This document shows, one piece after another, positions 46,359 to 55,232 of a DNA stretch of 64,000 bases. This stretch comes from JAENVT01 sp963805445. Its GTDB lineage: Bacteria; Actinomycetota; Acidimicrobiia; Acidimicrobiales; Ilumatobacteraceae. The stretch's first letter is position 1. Every line of letters begins with the position of its first letter. Location: positions 62,001 through 126,000 of the forward strand of contig CAWDUI010000002.1 in the NCBI GenBank assembly GCA_963805445.1, written 5' to 3'. Made by a program: the position numbers and the translations under genes. The notes under the pieces are model-generated. The model was given only the letters and a program-made list of their open reading frames with translations. It was not told where the DNA came from and ran no database searches.

Positions 46359-46852
46359 ATGACCGTGAATACGCGTGCTGAGACCGAGCGGTCTCCCCGG
46401 CTGAGATCGACACTTGCGTCAGGCGCACGTACCAGGCAACCTGCTCGCGTGAGCTTTGGAAACGAAAGTGACGCGTTGACTGCGGTGGAGTCGGCTGACT
46501 GGGCGACCCTGGTGGCCGCCGGGCAATGGTTGGCCGTCAATGCGGGGCCGCAGTACCAAGCCCACCTGCTGGCCCTCCTGACCGACCTCGACAACACGGC
46601 CGTCAGCATGGGTACCGCCTGCGCACTGCTCGATAATCCCAGCGAGTTCTCCGTGTCGATGGTTATGAGAGAGGTCCGCGTTGACAGATGCAGCGGGGGA
46701 CGAAGAGACGCTGGAACACCTGCTGTTTTGCGGTTACTCGGTACCTTTTCCAATCTTCGCCGGCGATTGGGTTGCGCGAGGCGCTCGACAGCGTTCTGCT
46801 CACGACCGACGACGAAGTCGCTGCCGGGCTGCAACTTGCAGGTCTGGAGTAA
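46359..46852 (+). CDS. Unrecognised helical protein (two frameshifts)
   Basis: About 164 residues after joining three frames. ATG 46359 has GGAG six bases upstream. The first block is ALTAVESADWATLVAAGQWL and LLALLTDLDNTAVSMG. Then come TDAAGDEETLEHLLFCGYSV and LREALDSVLLTTDDEVAAGL, ending AGLE at a TAA (46850-46852). Shifts are near 46678 and 46770. It is all-helical and acidic with no catalytic motif. It could be an immunity- or adaptor-type accessory protein, but this is a guess from context (next to a toxin-antitoxin module). Confidence 0.45.
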
Positions 46853-46993
46853 GGAAAGCGACGGAACTGCCGATCTGCTCGGCCATCGTAGCGGTTCAAC
46901 GGCGACTCGGAAATCGCAGCCAACCGCCAAACGAATCCCCACCCGGAACCGGCGGTGTGCGCCGTTGGACCAGCAACAGTTCGTCGAATCGCA

Positions 46994-47011
46994 TCGTGAT
47001 ATCATGATGTC
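46994..47011 (+). promoter_or_regulatory. Promoter/operator of the RHH-Doc module
   Basis: TATCAT (47000-47005) ends six bases before ATG 47012, a leaderless layout. The overlapping palindromes TGATATCA and ATCATGAT at 46998-47008 are a plausible autorepressor site for the RHH antitoxin. Confidence 0.45.
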
Positions 47012-47221
47012 ATGGCAAAGCAGACCACCGTTCGGTTGCCCGACGACCTCGCCGACGACGCCGAGGCCGTCGCTCGAGTCCGCGGTGACAGCGTCAACCA
47101 GCTCATCATCGACGCACTCGCCGCGGAGATCGAACGAGTCCGCTCCGATGAGGACTTCACCGCCCGGGCCAAGAAGCTGCTCGAGCGCGATCGGGAGATC
47201 CTCGACCGCCTCGCCAAGTGA
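47012..47221 (+). CDS. Ribbon-helix-helix antitoxin
   Basis: 69 residues. The RHH strand and helices read KQTTVRLPDDLADDAEAVAR and GDSVNQLIIDALAAEIER. The C-terminal helix ARAKKLLERDREILDRLAK is the likely toxin-binding part, replacing the Phd-type antitoxin usually paired with Doc. It overlaps the toxin gene by 4 bp (GTGA), so it is translationally coupled. Confidence 0.87.
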   Translation: MAKQTTVRLPDDLADDAEAVARVRGDSVNQLIIDALAAEIERVRSDEDFTARAKKLLERDREILDRLAK

Positions 47222-47619
47222 CCCGCTATCTCAGCCTCGCTGAGTTCTGGTATCTCGCCGAGCACGTCACCGGCATCAACGCCGCAACGCTGATCAGGGC
47301 CAGCCGCGTCGAGCTCGCCGACTCCGCACTGCACGCACCGCAGGCCGGCTTCGGCGACACCGACTTCTACCCAGACCTGTATGACAAGGCCGCGGTGCTC
47401 GCGTGTCGGATCGCGTGGAATCACCCGTTGCCCGACGGCAACAAGCGAGCGGCATGGGCATGTCTCGTGCTGTTCATCGACCTCAACGACGGGTCATGGA
47501 ACGAAGAGCATCCCGACATCGACGACGCCGTCGAGGCAATGCTTGCGGTGGCGGCACGAGAGGTCGACGAGACCTGGCTCGCGAACTGGCTTCGTGAACG
47601 GGTCACCTTCCGAACCTGA
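47218..47619 (+). CDS. Doc/Fic-family toxin
   Basis: 133 residues. The Fic core reads HPLPDGNKRAAWACLVLF (about residue 62), matching the Doc-type H-x-x-x-D-G/A-N-K-R motif, with the flanking FYPDLYDKAAVLACRIAWN typical of Doc. Doc proteins phosphorylate EF-Tu and arrest translation; whether this one does so is inference. GTG 47218 overlaps the antitoxin stop. Confidence 0.9.
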   Translation: MTRYLSLAEFWYLAEHVTGINAATLIRASRVELADSALHAPQAGFGDTDFYPDLYDKAAVLACRIAWNHPLPDGNKRAAWACLVLFIDLNDGSWNEEHPDIDDAVEAMLAVAAREVDETWLANWLRERVTFRT

Positions 47620-47895
47620 GCGCCGGATGCCGCCCAATAATCCCGAGCCCGAACGCTCGTCCTCGCGCTGCATCGCCGGCGAACTGTGCCGCCAAGGAGC
47701 GCCTTCTGGCAGCCCCAGAATGCCGGAGGTCAGAGCACGAGGCCGCGTCACCGAAGTGCCGCACCAGGACGCCACCGCAGTGCACGGGCACGAATCACTC
47801 AGCGCGGTCGTGAGCCCAACGTTGGTTCATTCGACCCAGTCGGCGTAGCCGGCGGTAGGTGGCACTGCGACGAGAGCATGCTGCGCGGCCTCTGG
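47620..47895. other. No gene recognised (276 bp)
   Basis: Several frames are open but have no coding look. It holds the second copy of the CTGCATCGCCGGCGAA block (47668-47683) and the related GCGTCACCGAAGTGCCGCA. It separates the Doc gene from the convergent methyltransferase. Confidence 0.4.
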
Positions 47896-48711
47896 TCATT
47901 GTGCTCGTTGACCGGCTCGTAGGACGGTGAGGTAGTGGCGGGTTGCGTGATCGTCGAGGTCGGTGCGGATCCGTTGTGCGATCGCGTCGAGGAGTGGCTC
48001 GCGCACTGAGGCGCCGAGGCGCCGGTACGGCGACAACGTCCGGAGCAGATCGGCGAATCCCTCGCCGTCGAAGTGCTGCACCATCGGATACCAGCGCACG
48101 ACCGTCGGCCCGAACAGCCCGTCCCCGTCCTCGTTGGGTGGTCCCCATCCATCGCTTGTGGCTCGCATCTCTTCTTCGACCGGCGGGTGTCCCCAGTCAG
48201 GGTTCCCTGGCGAGAAGTGCTCGTGAAGGTCCGCGGTCTCGGCGTAGACCTCGGGCTCGTCGGTTCGGCGGATAACGACGTGTCCGAGCAACGCGAGCCA
48301 GCCTGCGGGGCGGAGGACTGAGTGTGCTCGTGCCCATCCGATGCTCGGGTCGATCCAGTGCCACGACGATGCGGCGACGATCAGGTCGAATCGTCGGTCC
48401 TGCACGTCCCACTCTTCGAACGTGGCGGTTTCGATCGTGACGTTCGAGGAACGGGCCATTCGATGCCGGGCGATGTCGGCCATCTCGACTCCCGGTTCGA
48501 TCGCGGTCACGTCGCACCCGAGTTGCGCGAGCGGTCGGGTCGCCTGCCCGGTGCCGCATCCGATCTCGAGTACCGCCGACGTCGCATCCACACCCGTCAC
48601 TGCGACGAGATCAGTGAAGAGTGCGTCCGGGTACGACGGTCGAACCCGCTCGTAGAGCGCGGGTACCTCGTTGAAGAGCTTGCCGCGCTCACGCTGATCC
48701 CCGGAACTCAC
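47896..48711 (-). CDS. SAM-dependent class I methyltransferase
   Basis: 271 residues. The N-terminal FNEVPALYERVRPSYPDALF is typical of the UbiE/SmtA-like small-molecule methyltransferases. Motif I is VLEIGCGTGQATRPLAQLG with the acidic residue in AIEPGVEM, followed by FDLIVAASSWHWIDPSIG and VLRPAGWLALLGH. The C-terminal part, which usually determines substrate, gives no hint. The start is GTG 48711. Confidence 0.9.
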   Translation of the reverse strand: MSSGDQRERGKLFNEVPALYERVRPSYPDALFTDLVAVTGVDATSAVLEIGCGTGQATRPLAQLGCDVTAIEPGVEMADIARHRMARSSNVTIETATFEEWDVQDRRFDLIVAASSWHWIDPSIGWARAHSVLRPAGWLALLGHVVIRRTDEPEVYAETADLHEHFSPGNPDWGHPPVEEEMRATSDGWGPPNEDGDGLFGPTVVRWYPMVQHFDGEGFADLLRTLSPYRRLGASVREPLLDAIAQRIRTDLDDHATRHYLTVLRAGQRAQ

Positions 48712-48824
48712 GGATCAATCCTGCCCGCTCACTCCGCCGTAGTCGGACGAGAGGACGAACCGAGCACCACCACTGACGCGGGTTCCGTCCGACCCGAGGT
48801 GTCCGCCCCCGGGGAAGGCGTTGC

Positions 48825-49655
48825 TCAGCCGACGTTGCCGGTGTGCAGCGGGAGACCCGTGACCCCGAGGTCAAAGCTCCACAGCGTGCCGCGGCGTGAC
48901 TCGGTGACGATCAACGTCGTGCCGACGAAGCAACAATTCGTCGGCATCCCGTCGCCGCACATCAGCGTGTCGACCACGGCACCGTCAGCGACGACGTTGA
49001 CGCAGTGACCGTACGTGGACGCCACGTACAGGCGGCCGTCGGTGCCGACGCAGAACCCATCTGGGAAGTGGCGATCAGGGAGCTCGACCACGACCTGCGG
49101 TCCGGATGAGGACAAAGCCATCACGTGCCGTGAGAAGCTCTCGGTCCACAGCAGTGTGCCGTCTTCTGTGAAGCCGATGCCGTTCGGGTACACGGCCTCG
49201 AGTTCCACCACCACCTCCCCGTCACCGGTGTTCACGTCGTACACGAACAGGCGACCGGGAAGGAGATTCCTGCCAGCCGCGTCGCCTCGCGGGTCGGTGA
49301 ACCACAACCTCCCGTCGGGTCCGAAGGCAAGGTCGTTCGGCACGTCGAGTCGAACGCCGTCGATCTCTGTGGCCAGCATCGACACCGTGCCATCGGTTGC
49401 GATGCACTGCAAGCCCGGCGTCACCCGTTCGTCGCCAAGACCGCCATTCTGTGTCACGTATATGCAGCCATCGGCGCCGAGCGCCGCCCCGTTTGGTCCT
49501 CCCCCCGACGTCGCTAGGTGGCGGACGCCGTCGGCCGGGGTCCAGTACGACAGGCGACCCCCCGCAATCTCGGTGAACACCACTCGCCCGTCAGGAAGCA
49601 GGAGCGGTCCTTCGGGGAAGGCCAACCCGTCTGCGATGACATGTCCGATCGTCAT
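48825..49655 (-). CDS. SMP-30/gluconolactonase/LRE-like family protein
   Basis: 276 residues, six-bladed beta-propeller. The metal-binding acid is in LAFPEGPLLLPDGR (Glu about residue 15), the Asn in LDVPNDLAFGPDGRLWFTDP (about 105), and GIGFTEDGTLLWTESF and PDGFCVGTDGRLYVASTYG form later blades. Family members hydrolyse sugar lactones or related esters, and the substrate is unknown here. ATG 49655. Confidence 0.9.
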   Translation of the reverse strand: MTIGHVIADGLAFPEGPLLLPDGRVVFTEIAGGRLSYWTPADGVRHLATSGGGPNGAALGADGCIYVTQNGGLGDERVTPGLQCIATDGTVSMLATEIDGVRLDVPNDLAFGPDGRLWFTDPRGDAAGRNLLPGRLFVYDVNTGDGEVVVELEAVYPNGIGFTEDGTLLWTESFSRHVMALSSSGPQVVVELPDRHFPDGFCVGTDGRLYVASTYGHCVNVVADGAVVDTLMCGDGMPTNCCFVGTTLIVTESRRGTLWSFDLGVTGLPLHTGNVG

Positions 49656-50733
49656 CCGGCGATTGTGTCACGCACTGTTGTGGTGAGAGGTGGTGGTGTC
49701 GGTAGCGATGAAGTACTCGGGGTCACGGTGACCGAAATGCGCTACAGAACAGAGTTGCGCGGCTGATCGTCACACACACCCGATCCCTGCCATGGTCGAC
49801 CAGCTGAAGAAGTCGTGCCGGTACGCACCGAGCCTGCGTTATGGGACATGAGGCAATTCAACATCGAGTCGGTCGAGACGGCGGTAACGCGCAGAGGTTC
49901 TCTCGATGAGATGAGCAATCTCGATGGACGCGTCCACTCCGATGACGATGTCGAATGCGGCTCGTCCGTGGAGGAGAGCGTCCACGGCGGCGGGCATTAC
50001 CTCGGAATCCAGCCCGGTGCTTCGGTCTTGGTCGACGTCAGGAAGCGCTGATTGGTGGACATGCCGGGAACGATTACTCATCACCGAAAAACCCGTGCCG
50101 GGGGACGACCCGACCCGCCGTCGTACCGAGGGCTGCCGTGGCGCCAGCCACTCGCAGATAGCCGTTCTGGCTGCGGGCCAGCTACTCCGTACCGAGCCGC
50201 GACGCTGCGGCGGCGATCGAGTTTTGCGCCGAAGGCGCTGCCGTCTCACGAGCTGGGTCGGGACACTCACGATGCCAGGCCGAACTGCCGCTCGGCCGAG
50301 TGGTTGGGAGCACGAGCGCAAGGACAGCGGCCGCTGAGCTGGCGGTAGGGACAGGGTCGATCGCGAGAAGGGGACTCCTATGGGCCAGGCCTCAAGCGCG
50401 ATACGTGCCGTTCCGATTCGAGTTCGGCGGTGCGACATGCGGCCCGTCATCTTGTCGCCGGTGCACCCGTGGTTGCGGTCGACCGCGAGCGATTGGCCCT
50501 TCCTCATCGAGAATTTCTGCGTCACGGCGATGTGAGACGCGCCAAGTCCGGCGCTGTGCGCTGTTTGCTGGTGCGAGTGGGGGGTCCGGTGGGCGTTCCC
50601 CGTTCGGTCACCTTCCCGGTGCTCGATTCCTGTGGACGGCGCCCAGTTTCCCCGTGGGCGCGCTTGGCGGATGCCGCCAGCGAGAGTGCTTGATGGCGCC
50701 CTCCAATGCTGAGAGTCGCCCGGCTGCGGCGAG
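49656..50733. other. About 1.1 kb with no recognisable gene
   Basis: Frames on both strands are open for up to 300 codons but have low-complexity Arg/Ser/Pro composition typical of non-coding GC-rich DNA. I find no transposase, integrase or RNA gene signature. The plus strand at 49815-50051 has a modestly protein-like stretch (RQFNIESVETAVTRRGSLDE), too weak to call. It may be remnant accessory DNA. Confidence 0.5.
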
Positions 50734-51279
50734 TCAGGTCTTAGGGCAGGCGCCAAGCGAGATGCACAACCCGGTGATCAACGTACCGATGAATACTGAG
50801 GTCTGCATAACGAGTCCACCAGTGACGCGTGCGGCAGCGATCTCTGCAGCCGCCAAGGTTTCCGCGGCCGCCTCCGCCGTCACGCCTGTAGCAGCAGCCA
50901 CAGCCGCAGCGACCTCCGGCGCAACCGCAGCAACGAGGCCGCCCGACGCGATAAGCGCGCCAATCCCAACGCCGGCGATAGCGGCGACCGTGGCGATACA
51001 GCAGGCTGTGCATCCACCTTGACTCGGTCCGCCGAGTTTGCCTGCTTCGACAGTCGGTACGTCTAGAGAGCTCAGAAACGTGCCGAATGCTGCACGATCT
51101 TCGTTGCTGATAGAGGACAAGCTGTCGTCGGGCATGTAGTTGGCAATGACCGCAACCGGATCGTCATCGAGTAGGTGAGGATTCTCCCTCAGTCTCGCAA
51201 CAATATCGTCGGCCCAGGTTTGCTCGGTCATGCCCTCAATCCATTTCTCTTCGCGGTTTGCAATTGACTGGTCTTCCAC
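50734..51279 (-). CDS. Leader-plus-hydrophobic-core peptide precursor-like protein
   Basis: 181 residues from GTG 51279 (GGAAGG nine bases upstream; TTG 51288 and ATG 51231 are alternatives). Residues 1-80 are acidic and helical (WADDIVARLRENPHLLDDDP, AAFGTFLSSLDVPTVEAGK) and end in a Gly-Gly site (KLGG). The rest is Ala/Gly/Val-rich with a CTACC cluster just after GG, two membrane-length hydrophobic stretches (IATVAAIAGVGIGALIASGG and SVFIGTLITGLCISLGAC) and a CPKT end. This layout recalls double-glycine bacteriocin or RiPP precursors, but the core is long and no modifying or export gene is adjacent. Surrounding bases look less GC-rich than neighbours. Confidence 0.55.
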   Translation of the reverse strand: MEDQSIANREEKWIEGMTEQTWADDIVARLRENPHLLDDDPVAVIANYMPDDSLSSISNEDRAAFGTFLSSLDVPTVEAGKLGGPSQGGCTACCIATVAAIAGVGIGALIASGGLVAAVAPEVAAAVAAATGVTAEAAAETLAAAEIAAARVTGGLVMQTSVFIGTLITGLCISLGACPKT

Positions 51280-51828
51280 AATAGGCAACCTTCCCTATGC
51301 TGGGCCAAAGTCTTCGGGGCAGGAACCGGCACACTGCACACCGCTGCATGTCTCATAACGCTCGGGCCTCGGCCGCCTATGACCGTGGCCTATGTGCCGT
51401 TCGGGGGCACCCGGTATTGCCGCTCCGTACCGCGGTCGTGCAGCAGGTCCAGCGCCGCATCACGCCCTTACCGTCCGCCCCATAACGCCGGTCCATCGCC
51501 AGCATGAACACGTCAGAGCGCCACGTCGCGGACCGTGCGCAAGTAGCACGTAATGCCCAGTCCGGCGCGCCGGCGCAAGAGCGATCACGCGCCCAGAACA
51601 ACATGCGCGAGATCTCACTGGCAGTTCTGGAGCGTCTCGACTTCTGTGTCAGCTCCTAGAGCAACCGTGGTTCAATTCGCTGATTCAGACGACGAACGAC
51701 GTGTCCTCATTGCCCGTTCTGTCGCTGTTATGCAACAGCAACATCCTTCAAGAACATCGCTGCGTCATGTCTCACCCACAAGATGTGGGTGCGTACTTTC
51801 CCCCTACTTGCTCACCTTGCTGCCGAAC
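51280..51828. other. 549 bp without a confident gene
   Basis: Composition looks mixed. A 51-codon plus-strand frame (51504-51659) starting MNTSERHVADRAQVARN and ending LAVLERLDFCVSS could be a gene fragment, but has no ribosome-binding site or recognised family. The 3' part carries the ilvC terminator hairpin. Confidence 0.4.
51773..51791 (-). terminator. Hairpin downstream of ilvC
   Basis: CACCCACA and TGTGGGTG form a perfect 8-bp stem with a three-base loop, about 40 bp after the ilvC stop. There is no U-tract on the minus strand, so termination strength is uncertain. Confidence 0.5.
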
Positions 51829-52857
51829 TCAGCCACCGCTGACGTCGGCGACCTTCTGACGACCGGCGCCGAGGAACGGCATCATCGCCCGCAGGCGACC
51901 ACCGACCTCTTCGATCTGGTGCACCCGACCGGCTTCGCGCAGGCCGTTGAAGTTGATGCGACCGGTCTCGCTCTCGGCCACCCACTCCTTGGCGAACTTG
52001 CCGTTCTGGATCTCCTTGAGGATCTTCTTCATCTCCAGCTTGGTCTTGGCGTTGACGATGCGCGGCCCGCGGGTGACGTCGCCGTACTCGGCGGTGTCGC
52101 TGATCGAGTAGCGCATGCCGGCGATGCCTTCCTCGTACATCAGGTCGACGATCAACTTCACCTCGTGCAAGCACTCGAAATAGGCCATCTCCGGCTGGTA
52201 GCCGGCCTCGACCAGGGTCTCGAAGCCGGCCTGGACCAGCGAGGTCAGGCCGCCACACAGCACGACCTGCTCACCGAACAGGTCGGTCTCGGTCTCTTCG
52301 GCGAAGGTGGTCTCGATCACGCCGGCGCGAGCACCGCCGATTGCCTCGGCGTAGCTGAGCGCGAGCGCATGGGCGCCACCGGTGGCATCTTGATGGACCG
52401 CAATCAGGCACGGCACACCACCGCCTTCGGTGTACGTACGGCGCACGAGGTGGCCGGGACCCTTCGGAGCGATCATGATCACGTCGACGGTCTTGGGCGG
52501 ACGGATCCGCTTGAAGCGGATGTTGAAGCCGTGGGCGAACGCCAGCGCCTTGCCCTTGCGCATGTGCGGCTTGATGAACTCCTCGTACGTTGCCTTCTGC
52601 TCGGTGTCGGGCATGGTCAGCATGATCACGTCGGCCCACTTGGCGGCGGCCCCGATCTCCATCACCGTCAGCCCGGCGGCTTGCGCCTTGGCAGCGGACT
52701 TGCTGCCTTCGCGCAGGCCGACGACGACGGGGACACCCGACTCCTTCAGGTTCAGTGCGTGCGCGTGGCCCTGTGAGCCGTAGCCGATGATGGCTACCTT
52801 GCGACCCCGAATGATCGACGGATCGGCGTCCGCCTCGTAGTACATCTTCGCGGCCAT
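51829..52857 (-). CDS. ilvC: Ketol-acid reductoisomerase
   Basis: 342 residues, the class I (short) form. It converts acetolactate or acetohydroxybutyrate to the dihydroxy acids with NADPH and Mg. The nucleotide loop is VAIIGYGSQGHAHALNLKES (about residue 25). AFAHGFNIRFKRIRPPKTVD, the metal-binding DLFGEQVVLCGG and the C-terminal EGIAGMRYSISDTAEYGD are all intact. It follows ilvN by one base, third in ilvB-ilvN-ilvC. Confidence 0.96.
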   Translation of the reverse strand: MAAKMYYEADADPSIIRGRKVAIIGYGSQGHAHALNLKESGVPVVVGLREGSKSAAKAQAAGLTVMEIGAAAKWADVIMLTMPDTEQKATYEEFIKPHMRKGKALAFAHGFNIRFKRIRPPKTVDVIMIAPKGPGHLVRRTYTEGGGVPCLIAVHQDATGGAHALALSYAEAIGGARAGVIETTFAEETETDLFGEQVVLCGGLTSLVQAGFETLVEAGYQPEMAYFECLHEVKLIVDLMYEEGIAGMRYSISDTAEYGDVTRGPRIVNAKTKLEMKKILKEIQNGKFAKEWVAESETGRINFNGLREAGRVHQIEEVGGRLRAMMPFLGAGRQKVADVSGG

Positions 52858-52858
52858 C

Positions 52859-53413
52859 TCAGCCAGCCTTTCCGTATTCGCTCTTCTTGGAATTGGAGTT
52901 CGCGGCACGCAGACGTGCCTCACGATCGAGTTTGGGCAGTGCCACCCGGCCGGTGCGCTGCAGCTCCACGATGCCATACCCGCTGAGCAGTTCTTCAAAA
53001 TCGTCGAGCTTGTCGGGGTGGCCATCGAGGGTGATGGTGATGGCTTCGGTGCCGACAGCCAGGATCTTGCCCTCGAAGATGGTGGCCAGTTCGACGATCT
53101 GGCCGCGATGCTCGGGGCTGACGCGGATCGTGGCCAACAACAGCTCCCGCTCGACAGAACTCCGCGGATCGAGCTCGCTGATCTTGACCACCTCGATCAG
53201 TTTGAACAGCTGCTTGGTGATCTGCTCGAGCGGCGCGGAGTCGACGTCGACGACGATGGTGATGCGGCTGAAACCGGCCTCCTCGGCAGGCGCGACGGCC
53301 AGCGAGAAGATGTTGTAGTCGCGCCGGGCGAACAACCCGGCCACGCGGGCCAGGACCCCGGGACGGTTCTGCACGAGCACCGACAAGATGTGATGGTTCA
53401 TGTCGGTGGTCAC
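52859..53413 (-). CDS. ilvN: Acetolactate synthase small (regulatory) subunit
   Basis: 184 residues. The N-terminal ACT domain reads ILSVLVQNRPGVLARVAGLF with NIFSLAVAPAEEAGFSRITI, where Val binds for feedback inhibition in the family. A second ACT-like domain reads ELLLATIRVSPEHRGQIVEL. It stimulates and confers valine sensitivity on IlvB. GTG 53413 overlaps the ilvB stop (GTGA); ATG 53401 is an alternative. Confidence 0.95.
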   Translation of the reverse strand: MTTDMNHHILSVLVQNRPGVLARVAGLFARRDYNIFSLAVAPAEEAGFSRITIVVDVDSAPLEQITKQLFKLIEVVKISELDPRSSVERELLLATIRVSPEHRGQIVELATIFEGKILAVGTEAITITLDGHPDKLDDFEELLSGYGIVELQRTGRVALPKLDREARLRAANSNSKKSEYGKAG

Positions 53414-55158
53414 TTGAGCGCACCCTTTCGGGCCATCTGCGACTCGGGCAGGATCATGTCGTCGTTGCCCTGGCCCGCCGGCACCATCGGGAAGACCTTC
53501 TCGCGGGCGTCGACCCGGAAGTCGACGACGACCGGGCGATCGTCGATGGAGTTGGCCTTGTCGATCGCCGGTTGCACTTCCTCGGGTGAGTCGACGCGAA
53601 TGCCGACGCAGCCCATGGCCTCCGCCCATTTCACGAAGTCGGGCAGTTCGGGCGAGAGGTACACCTCGCTGTACCGCTCGTCGTAGAACATCTCCTGCCA
53701 TTGGCGAACCATGCCGAGATAGCTGTTGTTCAAGATGCCGACCTTGATCGGGATGCGCTCGACGCTGGCGGTGACCAACTCCTGCGCTGTCATCTGGAAG
53801 CAGCCGTCGCCGTCGATTGCCCACACCGTTCGGTCGGGGCGGCCGACCTTGGCGCCGATCGCAGCCGGCACGCTGAAGCCCATCGTGCCGAGCCCGCCGG
53901 AGTTGACCCATGTGTATGGCTCGTTGAACCGCCAGTACTGCGACGACCACATCTGGTGCTGACCGACGCCACTGACCAGGATCGTGCCTTCGGGCGCGTT
54001 GTCGCGGAGTTGTTCCAGGCAGAACTGCGGCTTCAGGGCCTCGCCGGGCTCGCTCTGTTCGTACGACAGCGGGAACTGCTCGCGCCAGCCGCTGATGCGG
54101 CTCTTCCACGCCCCGATGTCGGCTTGCACCGCACCACCGTCGAGCAGGTCGCGAATGGCCTTGATGAGCTCCTCGATCACCTGGCGGCAGTCGCCGACGA
54201 TCGGCACGTCGGGTCGGCGCACCTTGCCCTGCTCGGCAGGGTCGATGTCGACGTGGATCACCTTGGCATCGGGCGCGAAGGTCGACACCTTGCCGGTGAT
54301 GCGGTCGTCGAAGCGCGCACCGAGCGCGATCAGCAGGTCGCTGCGCTGCAGCGCGGTGATCGCTGTCGCGTTGCCGTGCATGCCCGGCATGCCGAGACAC
54401 AGCGGGTGATCGTCGGGGAACGCGCCACGCGCCATCAAGGTGGTGACGACGTGGATGTCGGTCATCTCAGCCAGGGCGCGCAGCGCCTCGGCGGCGCGGG
54501 CCTTCAAGATGCCGCCACCGACATAGAGGACGGGCCGCTCGGCAGCGAGGATCAGCTTGGCCGCCTCCTTGATCATCCGCGGGTGACCCTTGGTGTTCGG
54601 GCGATAACCGGGAAGGCTGTCGATGACCTCGGCGTCGGTCGGCCAGTACCACTCCATCGAGTTCTGCAACACGTCTTTGGGCACGTCGATCAGCGTCGGG
54701 CCGGGCCGGCCGGTGGTGGCGACGCGAAACGACTGACGCACGGCCATCGGCAGGTTCTGGGCAGACATCACCAGTTCGTTGTGCTTGGTGACGCTGCGGG
54801 TGATGCCCACGGTGTCGCACTCCTGGAACGCGTCGGTCCCGATCGCCGTCGTCGACACCTGGCCGGTGATGCACACCATCGGGATCGAGTCCATGTAGGC
54901 GTCGCACAGCGGCGTGACCATGTTGGTTGCTGCCGGTCCGCTGGTGACCATGGCCACGCCAGGTCGACCGGTCACGTGGGCGTATCCCTCGGCCATGTGG
55001 CCGGCACCCTGCTCGTGACGAACGAGGATGTGGCGGATCGATGAGTCCAGGAGCGGATCATAGGCAGGCAGGATGCAGCCGCCCGGCAGGCCGAACATGA
55101 CCTCGACGCCCTCCATCTCGAGGGCTTTGATCAGGGCTTGCGCCCCTGTGATCTTCAT
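53410..55158 (-). CDS. ilvB: Acetolactate synthase large (catalytic) subunit
   Basis: 582 residues. TPP/FAD enzyme condensing two pyruvates, or pyruvate with 2-oxobutyrate, for branched-chain amino acids. The catalytic Glu is in ILVRHEQGAGHMAEGYA (about residue 50). The FAD region is GARFDDRITGK, and the TPP motif IDGDGCFQMTAQEL is followed by ILNNSYLGMVRQWQ. Intact. ATG 55158 has AAGGAG seven bases upstream. A leader peptide and attenuator precede it. Confidence 0.96.
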   Translation of the reverse strand: MKITGAQALIKALEMEGVEVMFGLPGGCILPAYDPLLDSSIRHILVRHEQGAGHMAEGYAHVTGRPGVAMVTSGPAATNMVTPLCDAYMDSIPMVCITGQVSTTAIGTDAFQECDTVGITRSVTKHNELVMSAQNLPMAVRQSFRVATTGRPGPTLIDVPKDVLQNSMEWYWPTDAEVIDSLPGYRPNTKGHPRMIKEAAKLILAAERPVLYVGGGILKARAAEALRALAEMTDIHVVTTLMARGAFPDDHPLCLGMPGMHGNATAITALQRSDLLIALGARFDDRITGKVSTFAPDAKVIHVDIDPAEQGKVRRPDVPIVGDCRQVIEELIKAIRDLLDGGAVQADIGAWKSRISGWREQFPLSYEQSEPGEALKPQFCLEQLRDNAPEGTILVSGVGQHQMWSSQYWRFNEPYTWVNSGGLGTMGFSVPAAIGAKVGRPDRTVWAIDGDGCFQMTAQELVTASVERIPIKVGILNNSYLGMVRQWQEMFYDERYSEVYLSPELPDFVKWAEAMGCVGIRVDSPEEVQPAIDKANSIDDRPVVVDFRVDAREKVFPMVPAGQGNDDMILPESQMARKGALK

Positions 55159-55200
55159 CTGTCGTCTCCTTGCTGAACTAGCTGCCAGAACAGTGGCCCG

Positions 55201-55230
55201 AAAACCAAACGGCCTCCCGGATGGGAGGCC
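55201..55230 (-). terminator. ilvB attenuator (intrinsic terminator)
   Basis: On the minus strand GGCCTCCC-ATCC-GGGAGGCC is a perfect 8-bp stem followed by GTTTGGTTTT. It lies 43 bp before ilvB and 28 bp after the leader peptide stop, as in ribosome-mediated attenuation. Confidence 0.85.
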
Positions 55231-55232
55231 AA

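Noticed and set aside
49839..50756. A 305-codon minus-strand frame
   Set aside because: It has low-complexity Arg/Ser/Pro composition, no ribosome-binding site, no motif, and runs antisense into the start of no known gene. It fits random open frame in GC-rich DNA.
49656..51828. Insertion sequence or prophage remnant in the gene-poor region
   Set aside because: No transposase/integrase motif, terminal inverted repeat pair or target duplication could be seen, so accessory origin remains only a composition-based suspicion.
51553..55044. Long plus-strand frames opposite ilvC and ilvB (up to 447 codons)
   Set aside because: They are antisense shadows of intact, strongly conserved ilv genes and have the repetitive Asp/Val/Gly/His composition of GC-rich antisense frames.
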